A DNA stretch of 64,000 nucleotides, taken from contig JACSVZ010000002.1 in NCBI GenBank assembly GCA_014706295.1, positions 50,556,717-50,620,716 on the forward strand. Reading direction: 5' to 3'. The translations under genes and the position numbers were made by a program. This document shows positions 1 to 14,128 of this stretch, one piece after another. This stretch comes from Lycocorax pyrrhopterus obiensis (taxonomy: Eukaryota > Chordata > Aves > Passeriformes > Paradisaeidae). The notes beneath the pieces were generated by a model. The model searched no databases and was not told the origin of the DNA. It saw only the letters and a list, made by a program, of their open reading frames with translations. Every line of letters begins with the position of its first letter. Positions within the stretch are counted from its first letter, which is position 1.

Positions 1-3000
1 GAGGTTACCACCTCTCCAACCACACTGGTCAAACGAAAAGGTCCATCAAACTTCTCCGCCTCAGGAGAAGGAATGAAAACAAAAAGGAACGGTTAGCCAA
101 ACATAACTGTGTTTACAGAAAGTGCGTGAGAAACTTTATCGAAGAAATGAAAACATCAAAAGACTGGAAATCTCAGGGCGACACAGGTTCACCTTTTTCA
201 CGGCTTCCTGCACGCAGAGGGCTGGCACAGAAGAGCTTCCACACAGCCCAGTGCTTGGTGTGAAGACTGGTGGCTGGAACAGGGTAGGGGAGTGACCATG
301 GCAGTGCGAGCACCTGCAGAGGGTTTCTTACAGCTGGTCTTGATGGACCACTGGAAGAATCATCTACAAGCCAGGAGTGTGTGTTAATCTGAGAAATGCT
401 TGCCCACGGACTGCTATTTTCCTCTCTTTCAAAAAAAAAAAAAGACCAAAAAAACCCCCCAGACAAAACCAAACTAAACAATACGCTCCCTCCCCCCCTC
501 AAAAGAAACTCTCCAGCTTGAAACTCTGCCGTTTAAGCCTTCTTTCAGCACAGTAGAAAGTATACCCCCAAATCCCTTACACACAAAAGTAGCACTTTCA
601 CTTCACTTCTTATCCAGCTGAATGTGCAGGCATCTGGAAAGGGAGAAAAGCCAGTAATGGTGACCTGCCTACGACATCCCATCATGAAACAAGTGAAGGA
701 TTTGGAGATTAATAGGCTTACCCAGCACAACACTGCAAAGGGATATCCTGTCTCATTGACTTCTGAGGCTTCGTATTTGATAGGATTTAAAGTGCTTCTT
801 TGCTATAGTCCCTATAAATCAAATCAAGCGGCTAAACCCCTTGGTTCTACCCTTCCCTTCACTGTATCCTGCTAAGATACTTAGCAGTTTGAACCTTCTG
901 TATCTGTGCAGTTCTTTGCCTCATCTTAGTGATCAAACCATCAGTACAAGAGGGTGTGGGAGCCCTTTTGTCCAGCTAGTGAAGATTCACTTCCTAACTC
1001 TCCTGGAAAAAAACCCAAGCTGACCTCCCTAGAAGAGCAGGCACTGCAATGATGCATTTTCAGCATTGATGAACTTCACACCTGTTGGAAGAGAGAGGAG
1101 TAGCTGAAACTCTTTCAGGGTCTTCAGAGTTTTCAACTGTGTCCTCTAAAGACAGAAGATGAGGTGTGTTGTTCACAGCTTGGGAAGAAGCAGTGTTTAA
1201 TCTGCTGTGTGCTTGAGGATACTGGTGAAATGGAGAAGTACAAAACACCGTGAGAGGCGTGAGGGGGTAGCACAAAGGCTGGTGGGAGAAATGAAGCTGT
1301 CAGAGTTGCTATCTTTTGCTCTCCTCCTGGGGTTTTTGAGTCCACAAACCCCCACAGAGCACTGCCATACTTGATGGATTCAGACAAGACTGGCCATCAA
1401 GATGAGGCAAACCCCTCCTCTGGGAAGAGACTGCTGCAGAATTGCATCATAGAACATCACAGATGTAATCCATGAGAATGGAGAGATTTGGAGAGGTCAG
1501 GTGCCTCTGGCTTTTCTTGGTTTACGTAAGCCAGGACCTTGAGTGCCTGCAGTTCTTCCTTGATGTGAATATACCAAAGGTGCTTTTCCACTACATAGTT
1601 AGGTTTCATCTAAAACCAAACTAGCACAAGGGAACTTCTGAAAACAAAACAAAAGCAAAACAAAACAACCTCTCATCTTTGATGGATGATTCAGAGGAGA
1701 AACAAAGCAGGTCCTCCCCTTGTCTGCACTGCCTTCCTAGGCTAGCCCCTTTCTTTCATCCTTGCTCTCAGTTCAATGACTTTCCCCAGGCCCTCCTGGG
1801 TTGCAGCAAAATTAACAAAGCCTCTTTCAGGGCCCTAGGAAAAAATCTTTCTTTCTGCCACCCCTGAAGCTTGTTGTCTCACTCTTCCTCCAGGAAGCCT
1901 TCCAGCCCTGATCTATGCTGCCTCTCCCTGCTTTGAACTCCCTGGATAGGTCACCTTGCACAGGTCCCCTGTGCCCCTCTCCCCCAAAAGCTGCTGCTGC
2001 TCAGGCTGGAGGTGGCAGGGTCAGGCAGCCTGCAGCCATGCTGCTGGGGCCTGTCTTTAAACAAGGGAAAAAAAGCAGAGTGTCTGTCTGCCTGCCTCTC
2101 ATACAAGCACCATGACTCTCCATGAACACTGATAGATGAGGAAGTCACAGATAAAAAAAATAATTCTCTAGTGCATGCACAATGTGGGATCAAGCTACAA
2201 ATCTTGTTAGGTGGTGAGGGGAAGTATCAGTCAGAAGTCAAATCACACAGGGCTGCAGATTTATCTGGGTATCAAGCCTGTGCAGTGTAGCATTATAAAA
2301 TGCAGTGATCTTTATGGGCACGTGCAGAGATGTAATTGGAACTGTGCAGAACACAAATTAGATTTGAGAGATTTCTTTTGCATCTCTGCTTTAAGTCATG
2401 GTGAGGTTGTTTCATTAACAAGCAGACATAAAGAAAAAAACTCCCCTTCTCGCTCGGTTGGTGGTGGGTTTTTAAAATTAAATGGCACAGAATTTCATAG
2501 TTTTGAAAGGACTAGACTTGTGAGGAGATCTCACTTGTTCTGCACAAACACATGCCAGGTAGGTTTGAAAGAGATGACTAAACGTATAAAACACCTCTGG
2601 CCCCAGAAGTCCTTTAACTGCACGTGGTTGGGAGCTGAGAGGCTCTTCTGAGGAAACAGAACAAGTACCTTGTGCTATGGACTTACCCTGTTATCATTGT
2701 CCCTAGACATCTGTTTTTGGGCATGACAAAACCAGGCCATGACATGAGGCGCACCTTTGATCTGACCTACCCTGGGCTATATCCCTCAGAGGCTGGAGGC
2801 AGCTCCTGAGGTTCCACTAGCAAACCAGAGGGTTTTCAGAGATGAGAATCCCTCTACCCTCCAATCCCCAGGCAGATCTTCTTTCTCTTGCTGAATTTCA
2901 GGGAAGGGCTCACATAGTGGCCTGAGGGAGGAAGAGTTGCCTGTGATAAGGAGCCAGCTGAGGAAACCCCAAAATCTTGCACAGAGAGGCAGCTGACCAT

Positions 3001-3586
3001 TGCTTTGTGAGTGCAATAGCTTGGTTTTCTGTTCCGTGGGAAGCACTGGCTTGTCTTCAGTACCCACACCTGGGCTGCACACAGAGGGAGAACTGGCAGA
3101 GGAGCAGGAGTAGCAGCCCATCAGTAGTATGCCAGAAAGCTGTTGCTGGTCTGCATGGGGCCAAGGCAGGAGGATGGCTGCAGGAAGAATAGCCTCTGGG
3201 ATGTCTGTTCCCCCAATGAGTAGCTCCATCAGCAACACTAATCATTGTCAATGACCACGTGTCCGTAGCCTGTGGCACACCAGCTCTTGCTCTGAAGGGG
3301 CCCAAAGCTTCCTTAGATCTTTCCCCCATTAAATAAACAGTATTTGCATATGCATTGGTCTGAATTCTTTCTATTGATGTTATGAAACCTTCTTAAAAAA
3401 ATCTCCAGCCAGTCAGTAATGCTACCAACCACTTTTTTTTCCAAAAGAAACTGGTTAATTTTGTTTCCAAATTATTCAGAAGAAGAGATTCACCTGTTCC
3501 CTCCATGGAGTCACTGTATGCAGAAACCTGAAGAGCCCTCTGCAGTTTATCTCAGGCTTTTGTACACAGTCTGTAAAGGTTTGGGG

Positions 3587-3640
3587 TTTGTTTTTTTTTT
3601 GTTTTTTTTTTTTTTTTTTTTTTTGGTTTTTTTTTTTTGT
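3587..3640. repeat. Poly-T low-complexity block
   Basis: Runs of T, the longest 23, are broken only by single or double G (3590, 3601, 3625-3626, 3639). It may be the A-tail remnant of a minus-strand retroposon, but no recognisable body is attached, so I call it low complexity only. Confidence 0.9.
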
Positions 3641-6600
3641 GTTAAATGAAGATGTCAAATATTCCAAAGGAATCACACATGCACACACACACAAAAAAAA
3701 ACCAGTCCTCATCTGGCAAGGCTCTTTTAATGTTGTACTTTTACCAAACCACAGTACATACTTCAAATAAGGCCTAACAGATTATACTCTTTATAAATTT
3801 ACAAACAGTTTATTCTCCTTAAAGAGATCATATTACTTTTATCAGTCTTGTGTATTTCAATGAATTATATGTTTATTCAAGCATAACATAGCAAATGTAG
3901 CCATAAATCTTGTAGACTAAGTGTCTATAACAGAGGAATCTCAGATACACTATACTTTCAGATTAGGATGTTTTTTAATATACACATTTTTTTTTAATTA
4001 GGGTAACTGTCATCTCCTGGTTATGCGTCCCATGGGAAAATTGTGCTCAAGAAAGAAACCTGTGGACTAGATTAACTGCAAACAGACAAGGTCTTGGTTC
4101 ACCTGACAGGAAATTGGGCCAGCTTTGTAGGCACATAACCCTGGGATTGGATTTCCACCTGGTTTGGAGGCAAGGGGTGAGAGGCTGCTTTTGCTTTCCT
4201 AATAGCTAATGGCCCTGTTTTTTCCTGGGTACAGACTGCTCCACAGCAGCAGGAACTGGATCAATAAGAAAGGACAGCTGCACTTCCATCCCTGACCAAC
4301 AGCCCAGGTTATTGAGAGCTGGATGGCTGGTAGAGATTAATTACTCAGGTGTGGCATACAAACAGTACTCAAAAAAAAAAAAAAAGAAGGGTGTGAAAGA
4401 AGAAAGGAAGTAAAATGACCTGCCTCTGTAGCAATTTTCACAATATTTTGCTACTGCTATGTATATGAATCTAATTCTGAACCATCATTTGTGTCCCAGT
4501 CTCTGCTGATCCCTTTTTCTGCTCACAAGGCTATACCCATAGACCAGCTGCTGCTAGCTTGCTATCTTGTCAAGCAAAGCCAGCGAAATAGGAGCACCTC
4601 ACTGCTGTGAAACCCCCAAGAGACTGCTAAAGAAACTGCGTTTTGAGGACCTCATACTGAGCAACATCACGGGCTGAGAAAGGCAGGTGTTTCTGAAGTG
4701 TTGTATGGCACCGATGGCTTCAAACTATCTCTCAAAGATTGAGAAACAAGTTCCTGCTTGAGCCCAATATGTCCCTGCCAGAGAACCAGTGAGGAAAGAA
4801 AAAAAACCTGACACTGAGACAAAACCCAAATCCAAACCATGCAAATAATATTTGAATAATAGAAATCAAAATCCAAGCCTGTACCCCAAGTCTCCCTTGC
4901 AACAGAGACAGCTGATTGCTTTCTAAACTGCAGAACCAGCCATTTCTGTAGCTCCTAAATAACAAGTTTGGCAATAGTTACCATGCACAAAGTAAAGGCC
5001 ACTTATAAAACATCTCCATAAAAATATCTATTTATCTCTATATCTCTATTTATATATGTCAGTAAGAAGCATCAGACTGAGCACAGCCCAAGCACTCCAT
5101 GATGGGGGGGAAATCTATTTAATCTCCACTAAACTAAGCACTCTTAGTTAGGATTGGCATCCACATGTAGGATTAAGTCAGTACAGGTAATTTCCATCAG
5201 GCTTCTCTTAATTAGCAGTAGTCAAATGGGGTAGCAGAGTTGTTGGGGAGCTGAAGCCTTTCGGGAATATTGTGCCAAATCATGCTGTTGTGTCAGAGGA
5301 ACTCCCTGGACTCAGGCTGCTCAACCTGTGAGTCAGCTCATTAGGACTGAAGATAATTTATGTGACACCTGCCCAGCCAGCCCACTGATGGGTCTTGATC
5401 CACTGAAGGGCAGAGGAGAAGTTCCCCATTGCTCGTGTGTGACTGAGACAGACCATGCAAACCAGATCTGTGGAAAGCCAGTTCTCTGTGCTTCAGAGTT
5501 AATAGGAACCAAGTGATGCCTTAGCCTTCTTTATTCAATGACTCTGATTCCATCTCTTAAGCAGTTGGAGCTTCAAAAGATCAGACACAATGCAGGAGTT
5601 ACAATGGGGTGAGTGTAGTATCTCAGGTATTCCACACACAGAATAATTTTTTCCCCTCCAAGATGCTGATCCAATGAAAATAAAACTATTTAATAACCAA
5701 TGTTGAGAATTTTCTTGGATGTGCTCATAACTGAAAGCTGTAGGAGGGCTGACTTGTTGGCCCTGTTGAGCTGGACCTTTAAGACTCCAAGAGACTAAAA
5801 CCACTAGAGGCTTTTATAATATCATTTGTTTGTGTCCTACTTTGGAGATTACAGCAGCCTTGTATAGCTTCTGCAAAAGCACAAGGGAAGGGGATGGCTG
5901 AGAGCTCAATCTGACATCCTGCGGCCCTAAGGAAAATACATGCCGGCTTTTGCTAGACATTATTATTGATATCTCTTGGGAAAATTTGAACCAAGCAATA
6001 GAAGGTAACCATGCTGAATGGAATGAAGTGCAGCTGCCTAATTTTCAGATTCTCTTTGCCAGACAATGCTGTGATTTTGGAACAAATACAAACAAGTTAT
6101 AAAATAATGCCACAGATGGCAGAAACCAAACTTGTACTTTCAGTCACTGAGTACTATGAACAGATAAAAAACCTGCTGCAAATATAAAAGATGACAGGAA
6201 TGTAGTGACACATAACCCTTCCACTACAATGGTTACATTTTAGGAAGGTGAACACTTTCACCTCGGTCAAAGTAGCAAGCACTGCTGAGAAGGAGTTTAA
6301 AGATGACAGTGAAAGGCAGTAAATTTGTCAGTGAGAGGGAACAATTCTAAAGTAGAGAAAGAGATGTGAAAAAACTCAGACCTGTCAGCAATTTTCTTTC
6401 CTTGGAGTAATGGGTAGAGGGGTTTGGAAAAAAGGAAACATTAGATGTCTACATAGATCTTACTCCTTACTCTTACCAGGAACTGCGTAATGAAAGGGAC
6501 TTTATGCTGTGTTTCAGAGTGTGTAGCAAAGGCAATTTCTCTTTGTTACCTTGCCCTGCTGTAGTAGTTTATGCTTCAGGGATAAAGGTCTCATTAGTGC

Positions 6601-6891
6601 AAGTCACACAAGAAAACTCTGCAGACAGACCTTGATTTTATAACAGAAATAACTTACAACTAGCTGCTGATACTGTGTCCGGTGTTTTATGATGGCAAAC
6701 CACAGATCCACTTTTAAACATTTACCCAAAGGAGTTTTTCAAGACAAAGCAGTGCAGGGCTATTTGATCAGCTTGTGAATGATTTATTGACTATGCCAGG
6801 GTCAGACTCCTTCAGTGACACACGCACTGTAAGCACGAGAATGTGCAGTTTAGAGAACAAACATCAGCATACAGGGGATGGCTACCTTGTC

Positions 6892-6911
6892 TTTATTCAG
6901 CCAAGTTTATT
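6892..6911 (-). terminator. Alternative distal poly(A) signal pair (two AATAAA)
   Basis: On the minus strand two AATAAA hexamers (6911-6906 and 6897-6892) lie 8 bases apart, followed 40 to 80 bases later by G/T-rich stretches (about 6858-6864 and 6820-6830). By sequence this is the best-formed poly(A) site in the left part of the window, but it would need a 3' UTR of 7.2 kb. It could serve a longer isoform. Confidence 0.3.
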
Positions 6912-7221
6912 TATCTTACATACATGGGGTTAGAAAAATAATACACAGACTTGGCTAATTGCTCCATTGCTAACCAAAGCCATGATGAAATGAAGGAGAG
7001 CTGTTAGGCTGGAAATGTTCCAGATGAAGCCTGCTTCCACTTGACGTGAGTCATCTAACTTCACTGTTTTCTGGCTGATTCAAGAGTTTGTTGCCTTGCT
7101 CCAGTGACTCTATCTGTCTTAAAGAGCCTGAAGACAGCCTACCACCCTGGAAATTGAATCAATGGGGAAAAAGCCAGTATGACTGGACAGGATTATCTCA
7201 TCTAGATTCCCGTTCCCACAA

Positions 7222-7277
7222 AAGGTTGGACCTGAAGGTCTTTTGTGGTCCCTTTCAATCTGTAATGTTCTGTAAGA
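7222..7277 (+). mobile_element. Ancient CR1 LINE 3'-end fragment (probable)
   Basis: The segment reads like the last 50 or so bases of a CR1 element: a 'ggttggacctgaaggtc' block, then a '-ggtccctttcaat-' block and a '-gttctgta' end, matching in order the 3' ends of the two clear CR1 copies at 47187 and 53994. It is diverged and short, so age and subfamily cannot be given. It is one of the few dated marks in the 3' flank. Confidence 0.5.
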
Positions 7278-9069
7278 TAGGGAAAAAGTGACAAAAGACA
7301 GAGACAAGCACCAACAATCTGAGAATTGTCTTCTAAGCAGGTAGAAGAGCTTGGGACTTGTGACTCTGTACTCTCACCAGCAGCCTAGAGTGGCTTGCTT
7401 AAATTTCACATCTTCAGCCATAGTCTTGCACCAGCCTATTTCAAAGCATGTGAAAGACAGGAGCTCAAATACCTTGGCCAAAAAGGCACTGAACACATGG
7501 CAATGTATAACTGGCCACAGCACTGTACCTACCCCAAACTCCTGACCGGAAGGCAAGAAACTCTTTCTGGTACAGTTTATTGTTCTGTTTCCTCAAATGT
7601 TTTCTGCTCTACTGTCATTCCAGTTATTTACATTTCTCACCTGTCAGAAAATGTCATCTACCAGCCTTTTCAATAAATTAGAGTTTCTTAGAGCAACTCT
7701 GCGCTAGAATTCAGAATGCTAGTTGTCAAATATTATCAGTATTAATACCTATACATTATAATTAATATGGTGATAGTATATCGCTGACCCTTGGGAGACA
7801 GCAGAATTAATGCTATGGAATCTGAGGAAATAACAATTTGCTCTTCTTTAATACCCTATTACATACCAAGCAAGAACATTTATCTATGGCAAAACTAAAG
7901 GTACACACTTTTATGTTTGTTCTTTAATCCAGATGCTTTTCCTTAAGGAAACAACAGCAGTGGGAGTACAAGTAGACATTACTGGAAGCTGCTGAATCGC
8001 AGAAGAAGCAGGATGCACTAAATTTGTTACTTGCTTATATGTGTATTTCCAGAGTATATCTTACCCCCTTTTCACTGAAGTAGTTCTGGTTGTGCTTAAA
8101 TAATTTCTCAGCTTTCCTCACACGATACTTTGAGAATAGAAGACTAGTGAAAAGAAATACTTCTCTGTGAAAGAACCTGTTGATCCCAAACTTTTTTTTT
8201 TATGGCAAGTGACTTTTTAAAAAAGACTTTTTGTGTAAAAAAGCCACAAATTTTCTTCCTGATTCTTAAGCTGTTGGCATAATCAGAGTTTTGAGCATAG
8301 TGCCTCAAGAAGAAATCTGCTTATATGTGAAACTCAGAATTAAAAGAAGCGTGTTACGGATTGTTAAATAAATGCTTTTCCATTACTGGGTCCAAGTCTT
8401 GTCTCATTTGAGGCACCATATGTGCCTGCTAGGGCACAGTCTGAGTTTATCTCCAAAACTGCACTTAATTCAAGAGCGAGTGATTTTGCTAGCACTGCAG
8501 ACTCATGGATTTGGAGCAAGTTTGGTATCTTATCCACCCACACTACGGCAGCAATTGCCCGAGTGGTGCAGACATCACATCCCGAATAGCCTTAGGTTTT
8601 GGAGGTGCATGTGCACACCCACATGGCTGCAGTGAGACACGTGTGGCAACAGAAGGGAGCAAAGACTCTTAGTGTCACAGTGTTCAAGTATCAGTCGGGC
8701 TTTACACTTGAACCTTCACTCCCATCTCTTTGTCCTAGAGCTTTTCTATATAAATGAAAAATATTCCTGCATAAAGCGTGGCTCTCCTTCTAGGGGCTGC
8801 GACAGTCAGCACAAAAGAAGGGCCAGAACATGGTCACACAGTATCCCTCCAGGACTTTGCCACTATTATATTCCACAAAGGAAGTCAAGGTCTTGGAGGG
8901 ATCCGGGGATTTGGTGGGTGGTTAAGGCAATGCACGCTGTAGACAGAGCAACAGTCCCTCTGACTCAGGTGGTTGTTGCACTGATGCTTCTTTGCCTAGG
9001 TTTCACACTCTCCCATTCACATGCATTTAACATAGCTCTTTTATAAAATGCTTCATGTCATAAAAATAT

Positions 9070-12000
9070 TTTGAAGCCTGATAAGGAAGTTTATTAAAAG
9101 GAACAGACACAAGTCTGTTGAGCTGGGCATACGTTTTTCTTGATGGTTTCAACAAAAGGCTCTCATTCATGAAGGAAAGGATAGAGTTAGGTAGGAAAGG
9201 AAGGCAAACAACCCACACTCAGTCATTTGTAGTATGGAACCCTTGTGAGGCTGGCAATGCCACCGAATCTTCAGTAACAAATGTGAGCAGAACTGATAGC
9301 AGACTGCTTGCTGCTAACTGCAGAGTGATCAGAAAGGGACAAAGCAGAAAGGCAGAAATTAAATTTCTACCCAAACCCTTCTCTCAGACCCTCTGCACAT
9401 CTCAATGAGTACAGAAGTACACTCCGTAACAGGTAACCCTGATGCAGGAGGAACATACTTGCACTTCAATAAACCTGCCCCCATTTTAGCACCCTCTCTT
9501 CCAACGTATAACTGCATTCTGAAGTACCTTTTTTCATGTACTGGGGCTCTTTTCTTAAGAGGCCATTCCAACTTCTGTCCTTTCCAAATGGATTTCCTGG
9601 CACTAGAGAAGTTAAAAATATGGGCAGTGAACAGAATATACAAAGCATGAGGAAAGAGCTGTTACGGTGATTAAAACTATTTCAAATGTCTTTCTCCTTT
9701 TTTTCCCCCTCCTCTTTATTTACCAATCTGGTTTCTAATAGAACTTTAGTTAAAAGGAAAGACATTCACAGAAGATATTTATGCATACAAACACATTGCC
9801 CTTCATTCATTCTAATTTGCATGCTGTTGCTGTTAGAAAGCAAGGTTTCTGTTTAATTTCTCTGGGATGGATAGTGACATCTGATTACCAGAATTTAGGT
9901 TCTGCTTTTCAAAAATGACACCCTTTCAGGATCACCATGCTTGATGGAATGTAAAACCATTCATGAGAGCAACCATTTTGAAAGCTATTGCTTGTCGAAC
10001 TTAGCTAGCTTCACATTGCAACAGATACCCTGGAAATTAGATGCATCTGCCATTAAAGGACATTTTTTTAATTAAAATGAGTTCTTATCAGTACAATAAA
10101 CTTGTACATATACACCACTGCTTCGGCAGTCTTACTAAAATATTTGTGATGACCATCCTCTCACATATATCATGCTGCCTAGAGCGTGACGCTAAAATAC
10201 TGCCGTATCTTTGAAGTGGTAACTGCTAGAAGAGATATAAAAGGTACAGGTAAAGTTTAAGACACAAAAAATACAAAACAGAAATGCTCCAGTACAAGGT
10301 AAAGATACATACTCCTACTTCATACATCTGAATTTTCTATCAGTAAATACGGAATAAGCAGCGCGTGAAAGACCTGATTCAAAACCGCCAGACTCGATTG
10401 TGGATTTCCCTTGAGGCTGGGTTGACATCAAAATAAGTTTTCCATTGTTTTGGCTCTTTGGAGCTCCATGTCTCATTACCTGGTGGTCTACAAGTCTTGT
10501 GAATGAGAATCCAAAATATTGCTTACATTATTTCACTAACACTGAGAGCCCTGATCTCCAGCCCAGTCTTGCTCTCGCCACTGCTGGTGGCAGTTTTGCC
10601 ATCGTTTCCCGTGGTGTCAGGAATGACCCTTTAGAAACACAGATGGGACACTTTGGTTCCCAAACCAGTACAAGAAGCTACATTTATCTGCACAGTTCAA
10701 ATAGGTGAAACAGCTAAAAAACAGGTGATAAAAGACTGATTATTTTAATATTCTTTCGGGGAAGTACAGAGTTTTATAAAAGCAGGATCCACTCTCCCCT
10801 CCAACAGATTTTCCCAGATACCTGTTAAACAACATGGTATTTTGGCACAAGTAAGAGTGGGTGAAATAAACTATGGATGTTGTTTCATCCTTCAATGATA
10901 GCCTTGCAGAGGAAGAAATCCTCAGAACAGACATAGTGCTAGCAAAATACACAGATTACATCTCTGAGCCTGCTCCTGCTTCACTGACAGGATGCTGAGT
11001 GACCACTGCCTATAATTAAACATACACCATTCTCAGAAATTAAATACAAAGCAGACAGGCAGGAATTCACCCAAAGTCACCAAATGCCTATATAGAGACC
11101 AGCTGCTTGTCAACAATATCATGTCTAAGGTCCAGTTTAAGGAGAAACAAAAATTCTAATAATTAAAGGTCTCTAGAGTTATGAAAGTGACTGTATTTTA
11201 GCACAGCACTAATGTATTTCACATAAAAAGGTCCACGGTGTCCAGTCAATGGAGCGGTGCAGATGCTCATGACTTGATTTCAGAAATTCAAACTGTTTTT
11301 CAAACTTAAGACACTAATTTATAACTATTGCTTATGCAATGGTCAAAGGTTGCTTTCCAGAAGTTCTGGCTTACAGGGTTGTAGGAGATTAGCTGGTAAT
11401 TTTTTAGAAAATCTGTGAATAGGTATCACAGGCCTCATTACCCTAACCCAGAGACAACTGTCTCTTGCTTTGCCAAGAACTTGGTTAGACATGGAGACCA
11501 AGCCATCTTTCCCTTCTAATGTCATGCCGAGGCATTTGGCAATTTGCACTACGGCTGTTAAATCTGTCTCTCCCACATAAAGTAGCAGAGGAGTCTAGTC
11601 TCTCAGGATACATAAGTCTGATCTTCCTCACAGACATTAAATTCTGATTAGGAGCTTTTTTTCTGCAAACCAAATCCCAGTCTATGCAAACGATGCTCTA
11701 TTCACTTCTCTTGGTAGCTTGAAGTTGCAGGCAAGGATGTTTTCCAGAGTGGACTAAAATACCATAAAAATAAAACGAAACATAAAATCATATAGGAAAG
11801 ATAATGCCTTTTCAATCCTACAGAGACATCTGTGATTGCTGTGTAGTTTGCTGAGTGGTGGTGTGGGGTAGATACATCCCCTGCTGATATTCCCCAAGGA
11901 GAGAAGACTTATTTTACACTCATGATTAAACCCAGGACTCATCTGCTTGATTACAGACAAGAGAGGGAGAGGTTAATACTGGAGGCAAGGCAAAAGACTG

Positions 12001-14128
12001 CAGAGCACAAGAGTGACAGAGATAATTTTTAAGCCTACCTGAACCTCTCTGCCATTTATATTACCTGAGAAACAGTGATTTTTTTTGAAACTGGCAACTC
12101 TTTTGTATGATAATTCCAAATCCATAAATAGAAGAAATCAATGGGCTTGATTTGCTCTGATATCTATGTTCAGTGATAATGTTCCTCCAGAACAGGACTT
12201 TAGGCTACCATCCTTAATACCCAAACTATCAGGCCTGTCTTTCTGACAAATTGTGCTTATCAATGTCTTGTCTGGTAAGACTCCAATATTTTCTTCCCCC
12301 TACATGATTTTTTTTTTTTTTATTATTTTTAAAGTGTCAATTAGATTAATGAAAGTTGCAACAAAAGAAATAAGGAAATTAAAAATGCCAGCACCGCTCA
12401 ATATAGTAGATTGCAAATTTGGGTGAAAAATAAATCTTTCTTGTGCAGAAAAATGAATTAAATCTGTGCATACTAAACATAGAAATATTAAAGACAAAGC
12501 AAATCTAGGACTGCCACAAGGATAAATACTTTTAAAGGGAAATTTCTGGTAATGTTTCTGTTCTTTGAGCACGTGGCAAAGCCCTGCAGTATATTCATTC
12601 CTTCATTCTGTTCCACTGCAAAACCTGTCCATTAAGGCCTTAAATTCCTATCAATTCAGACCATAGGAGAACCATGCTTCTCTACAGTGGGCAAGCTAAA
12701 GCTTTGTTATTGGCACCAAAGGATATTAGGTCTTCAGGCTGCTCCTTTGTCTTTCCTACTAGCTGCCTGCTGTTCAGGTGACACCTATGACTTTCCTAAT
12801 TTGAGACGAACAATGGGATGCAATTCTGTACTTGGCATTGGCCTTGCTATTCTTAAAAATGCCTTACAAAGACAGTAAAATAGTTCAGGTAAATCTCTGT
12901 ATTGAAAAGTAACTCTCACCTGTGTGCTGTGTGTTTCTCACATGCTCTGGAGGCAGAGTTTTCAAGCCTCCTTTGCCTCACCTTCCTGACTGTGCAAGCG
13001 CTGCCAGCAGAGGCTTTCCTTGCAATGGGACTGAAACAAGGGATTTAAGGAATAAATTGCTACGCTCAAATTGAAAAAAAGAAGGATGTGAAGCCCGTGG
13101 GTTCAAATGCATTGACTAAAGCCGTACTAATATTTCTATGACAGCCTATTAAGAAGAAACAGAAGCAAACAAACTCTGGCTCTAATTCCCTACTACAATG
13201 TACAGTATATGCCAATATGCCACAGGCAGAGTTGAGTTTAACCTGGCATGTGCCCCAGGTTACCAGTGCCAGAGACAAAGACACAGGAACAGACTAGGTC
13301 TACAGACTCACACAGCATCATCCTCCCTCAGAGACCAACAAAATAATACAAAAAACCTTTAAAGCCTCCTGTGCTTTGTGATAATCCTCTTTAGTAGTAA
13401 TAGTAGTAGTCGTAATAACAGTATTTTTACATTGTTGATGAGAACTGCACACAATCAATGAAGTGCCTGGGTCAAGAATATGAGTCCTGCCAGGGCTGAC
13501 ACGGGCTGATGAGATGTTGAGAAACTGGTGAGTAAGATTTGCATTAGTCTTCACCCCGCTGTCCCACCCCCAGCCTGAACCCCTGGATCAACGCCACCAA
13601 AATCAACGGCGATGTGGTCAAGGTGCGGGGCTGAGGGCAGCCTGTGGGGAAGTGGCCAGCCAGGAAGGAACACCACGCTGGGAAGAAAGGGCTGCCACTT
13701 GTTCTCAGGACAGAACCACCCACATTTTAAACAGCTTTTAAAAAATGTAAAAAACCAGCCCTGTTTCTTGTCACAGGTATCCAGAACATCTCTAAACACA
13801 CACAGAAATAGACAGGTATTACTGAAAATTGTAACCAATGCTGAAGCTGCAAAACTGCTCTTTGTTGTATTTGTTGGGATACAGAAGGGGCAATTTGCTG
13901 TAAATAAATATTAAAAAGTATTTTTTCTTAAATGCTTGAGATATTCTTTTTGTTTTTTCTCCAGTCTCAGTGGTATTTTCCTGTCACTTGCTCCTCCAGT
14001 TGCGCTGATCTTTTCATCCTATGTGTGCTCAAGTGTCCGACACAGAGTGTTCTCTCTCCACTGCAAGAGTCATCCCAGTCCCACCCTGGCCCAGCTCATA
14101 TCCCACCCCAGGCCCCATCCCCCTGGGC
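9070..14128 (-). other. CNTNAP2: Probable 3' UTR of CNTNAP2 (end inferred)
   Basis: This is the sequence directly after the CNTNAP2 stop codon (14131-14129) on the minus strand, with no further splice or coding signal that I can see. The mammalian CNTNAP2 mRNA has a 3' UTR of about 5 kb (from memory). A canonical AATAAA (TTTATT on the plus strand at 9090-9095) sits 5.0 kb after the stop, with G/T-rich sequence within about 100 bases beyond it, so I place the end near 9070. Other AATAAA hexamers lie at 9715-9720 and 12319-12324; the latter is followed by a genomic A-run that could cause internal priming. A stronger pair lies further out at 6892-6911. The body is AT-rich and repeat-poor, as expected of a long neuronal 3' UTR. 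Confidence 0.45.
9090..9095 (-). terminator. Candidate poly(A) signal AATAAA
   Basis: This is an exact AATAAA hexamer on the minus strand, 5.03 kb downstream of the CNTNAP2 stop codon. G/T-rich sequence (minus strand, about 9010-9040) lies downstream as a possible cleavage-stimulation element. Chosen mainly because the resulting 3' UTR length fits the mammalian gene, so it is not proven. Confidence 0.35.

Larger units (their letters stand above)
1..9069. other. 3' flanking / intergenic DNA downstream of CNTNAP2
   Basis: I see no supportable gene here. All open frames are short, appear on both strands and match no family I recognise. The stretch holds a poly-T block (3587-3640), an A/CA-rich stretch just after it (about 3669-3702), an old CR1-like 3' end (7222-7277) and AT-rich unique DNA. 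Several minus-strand AATAAA hexamers (seen as TTTATT on the plus strand at 3809, 3872, 5530, 6783, 6892 and 6906) leave open that the CNTNAP2 3' UTR runs further left than I have drawn it. The next gene downstream in vertebrates (CUL1 in human, from memory) is not visible. Confidence 0.6.

Noticed and set aside
2478..2530. CR1-tail-like 'cacagaatttcatagttttgaaagg'
   Set aside because: Only the first dozen bases fit and the following sequence does not continue as CR1.
2211..2651. Plus-strand 146-codon frame
   Set aside because: No domain, unusual composition or promoter context. Taken as chance.
3587..3770. Phe-rich and Lys-rich frames on both strands
   Set aside because: They arise from the poly-T block.
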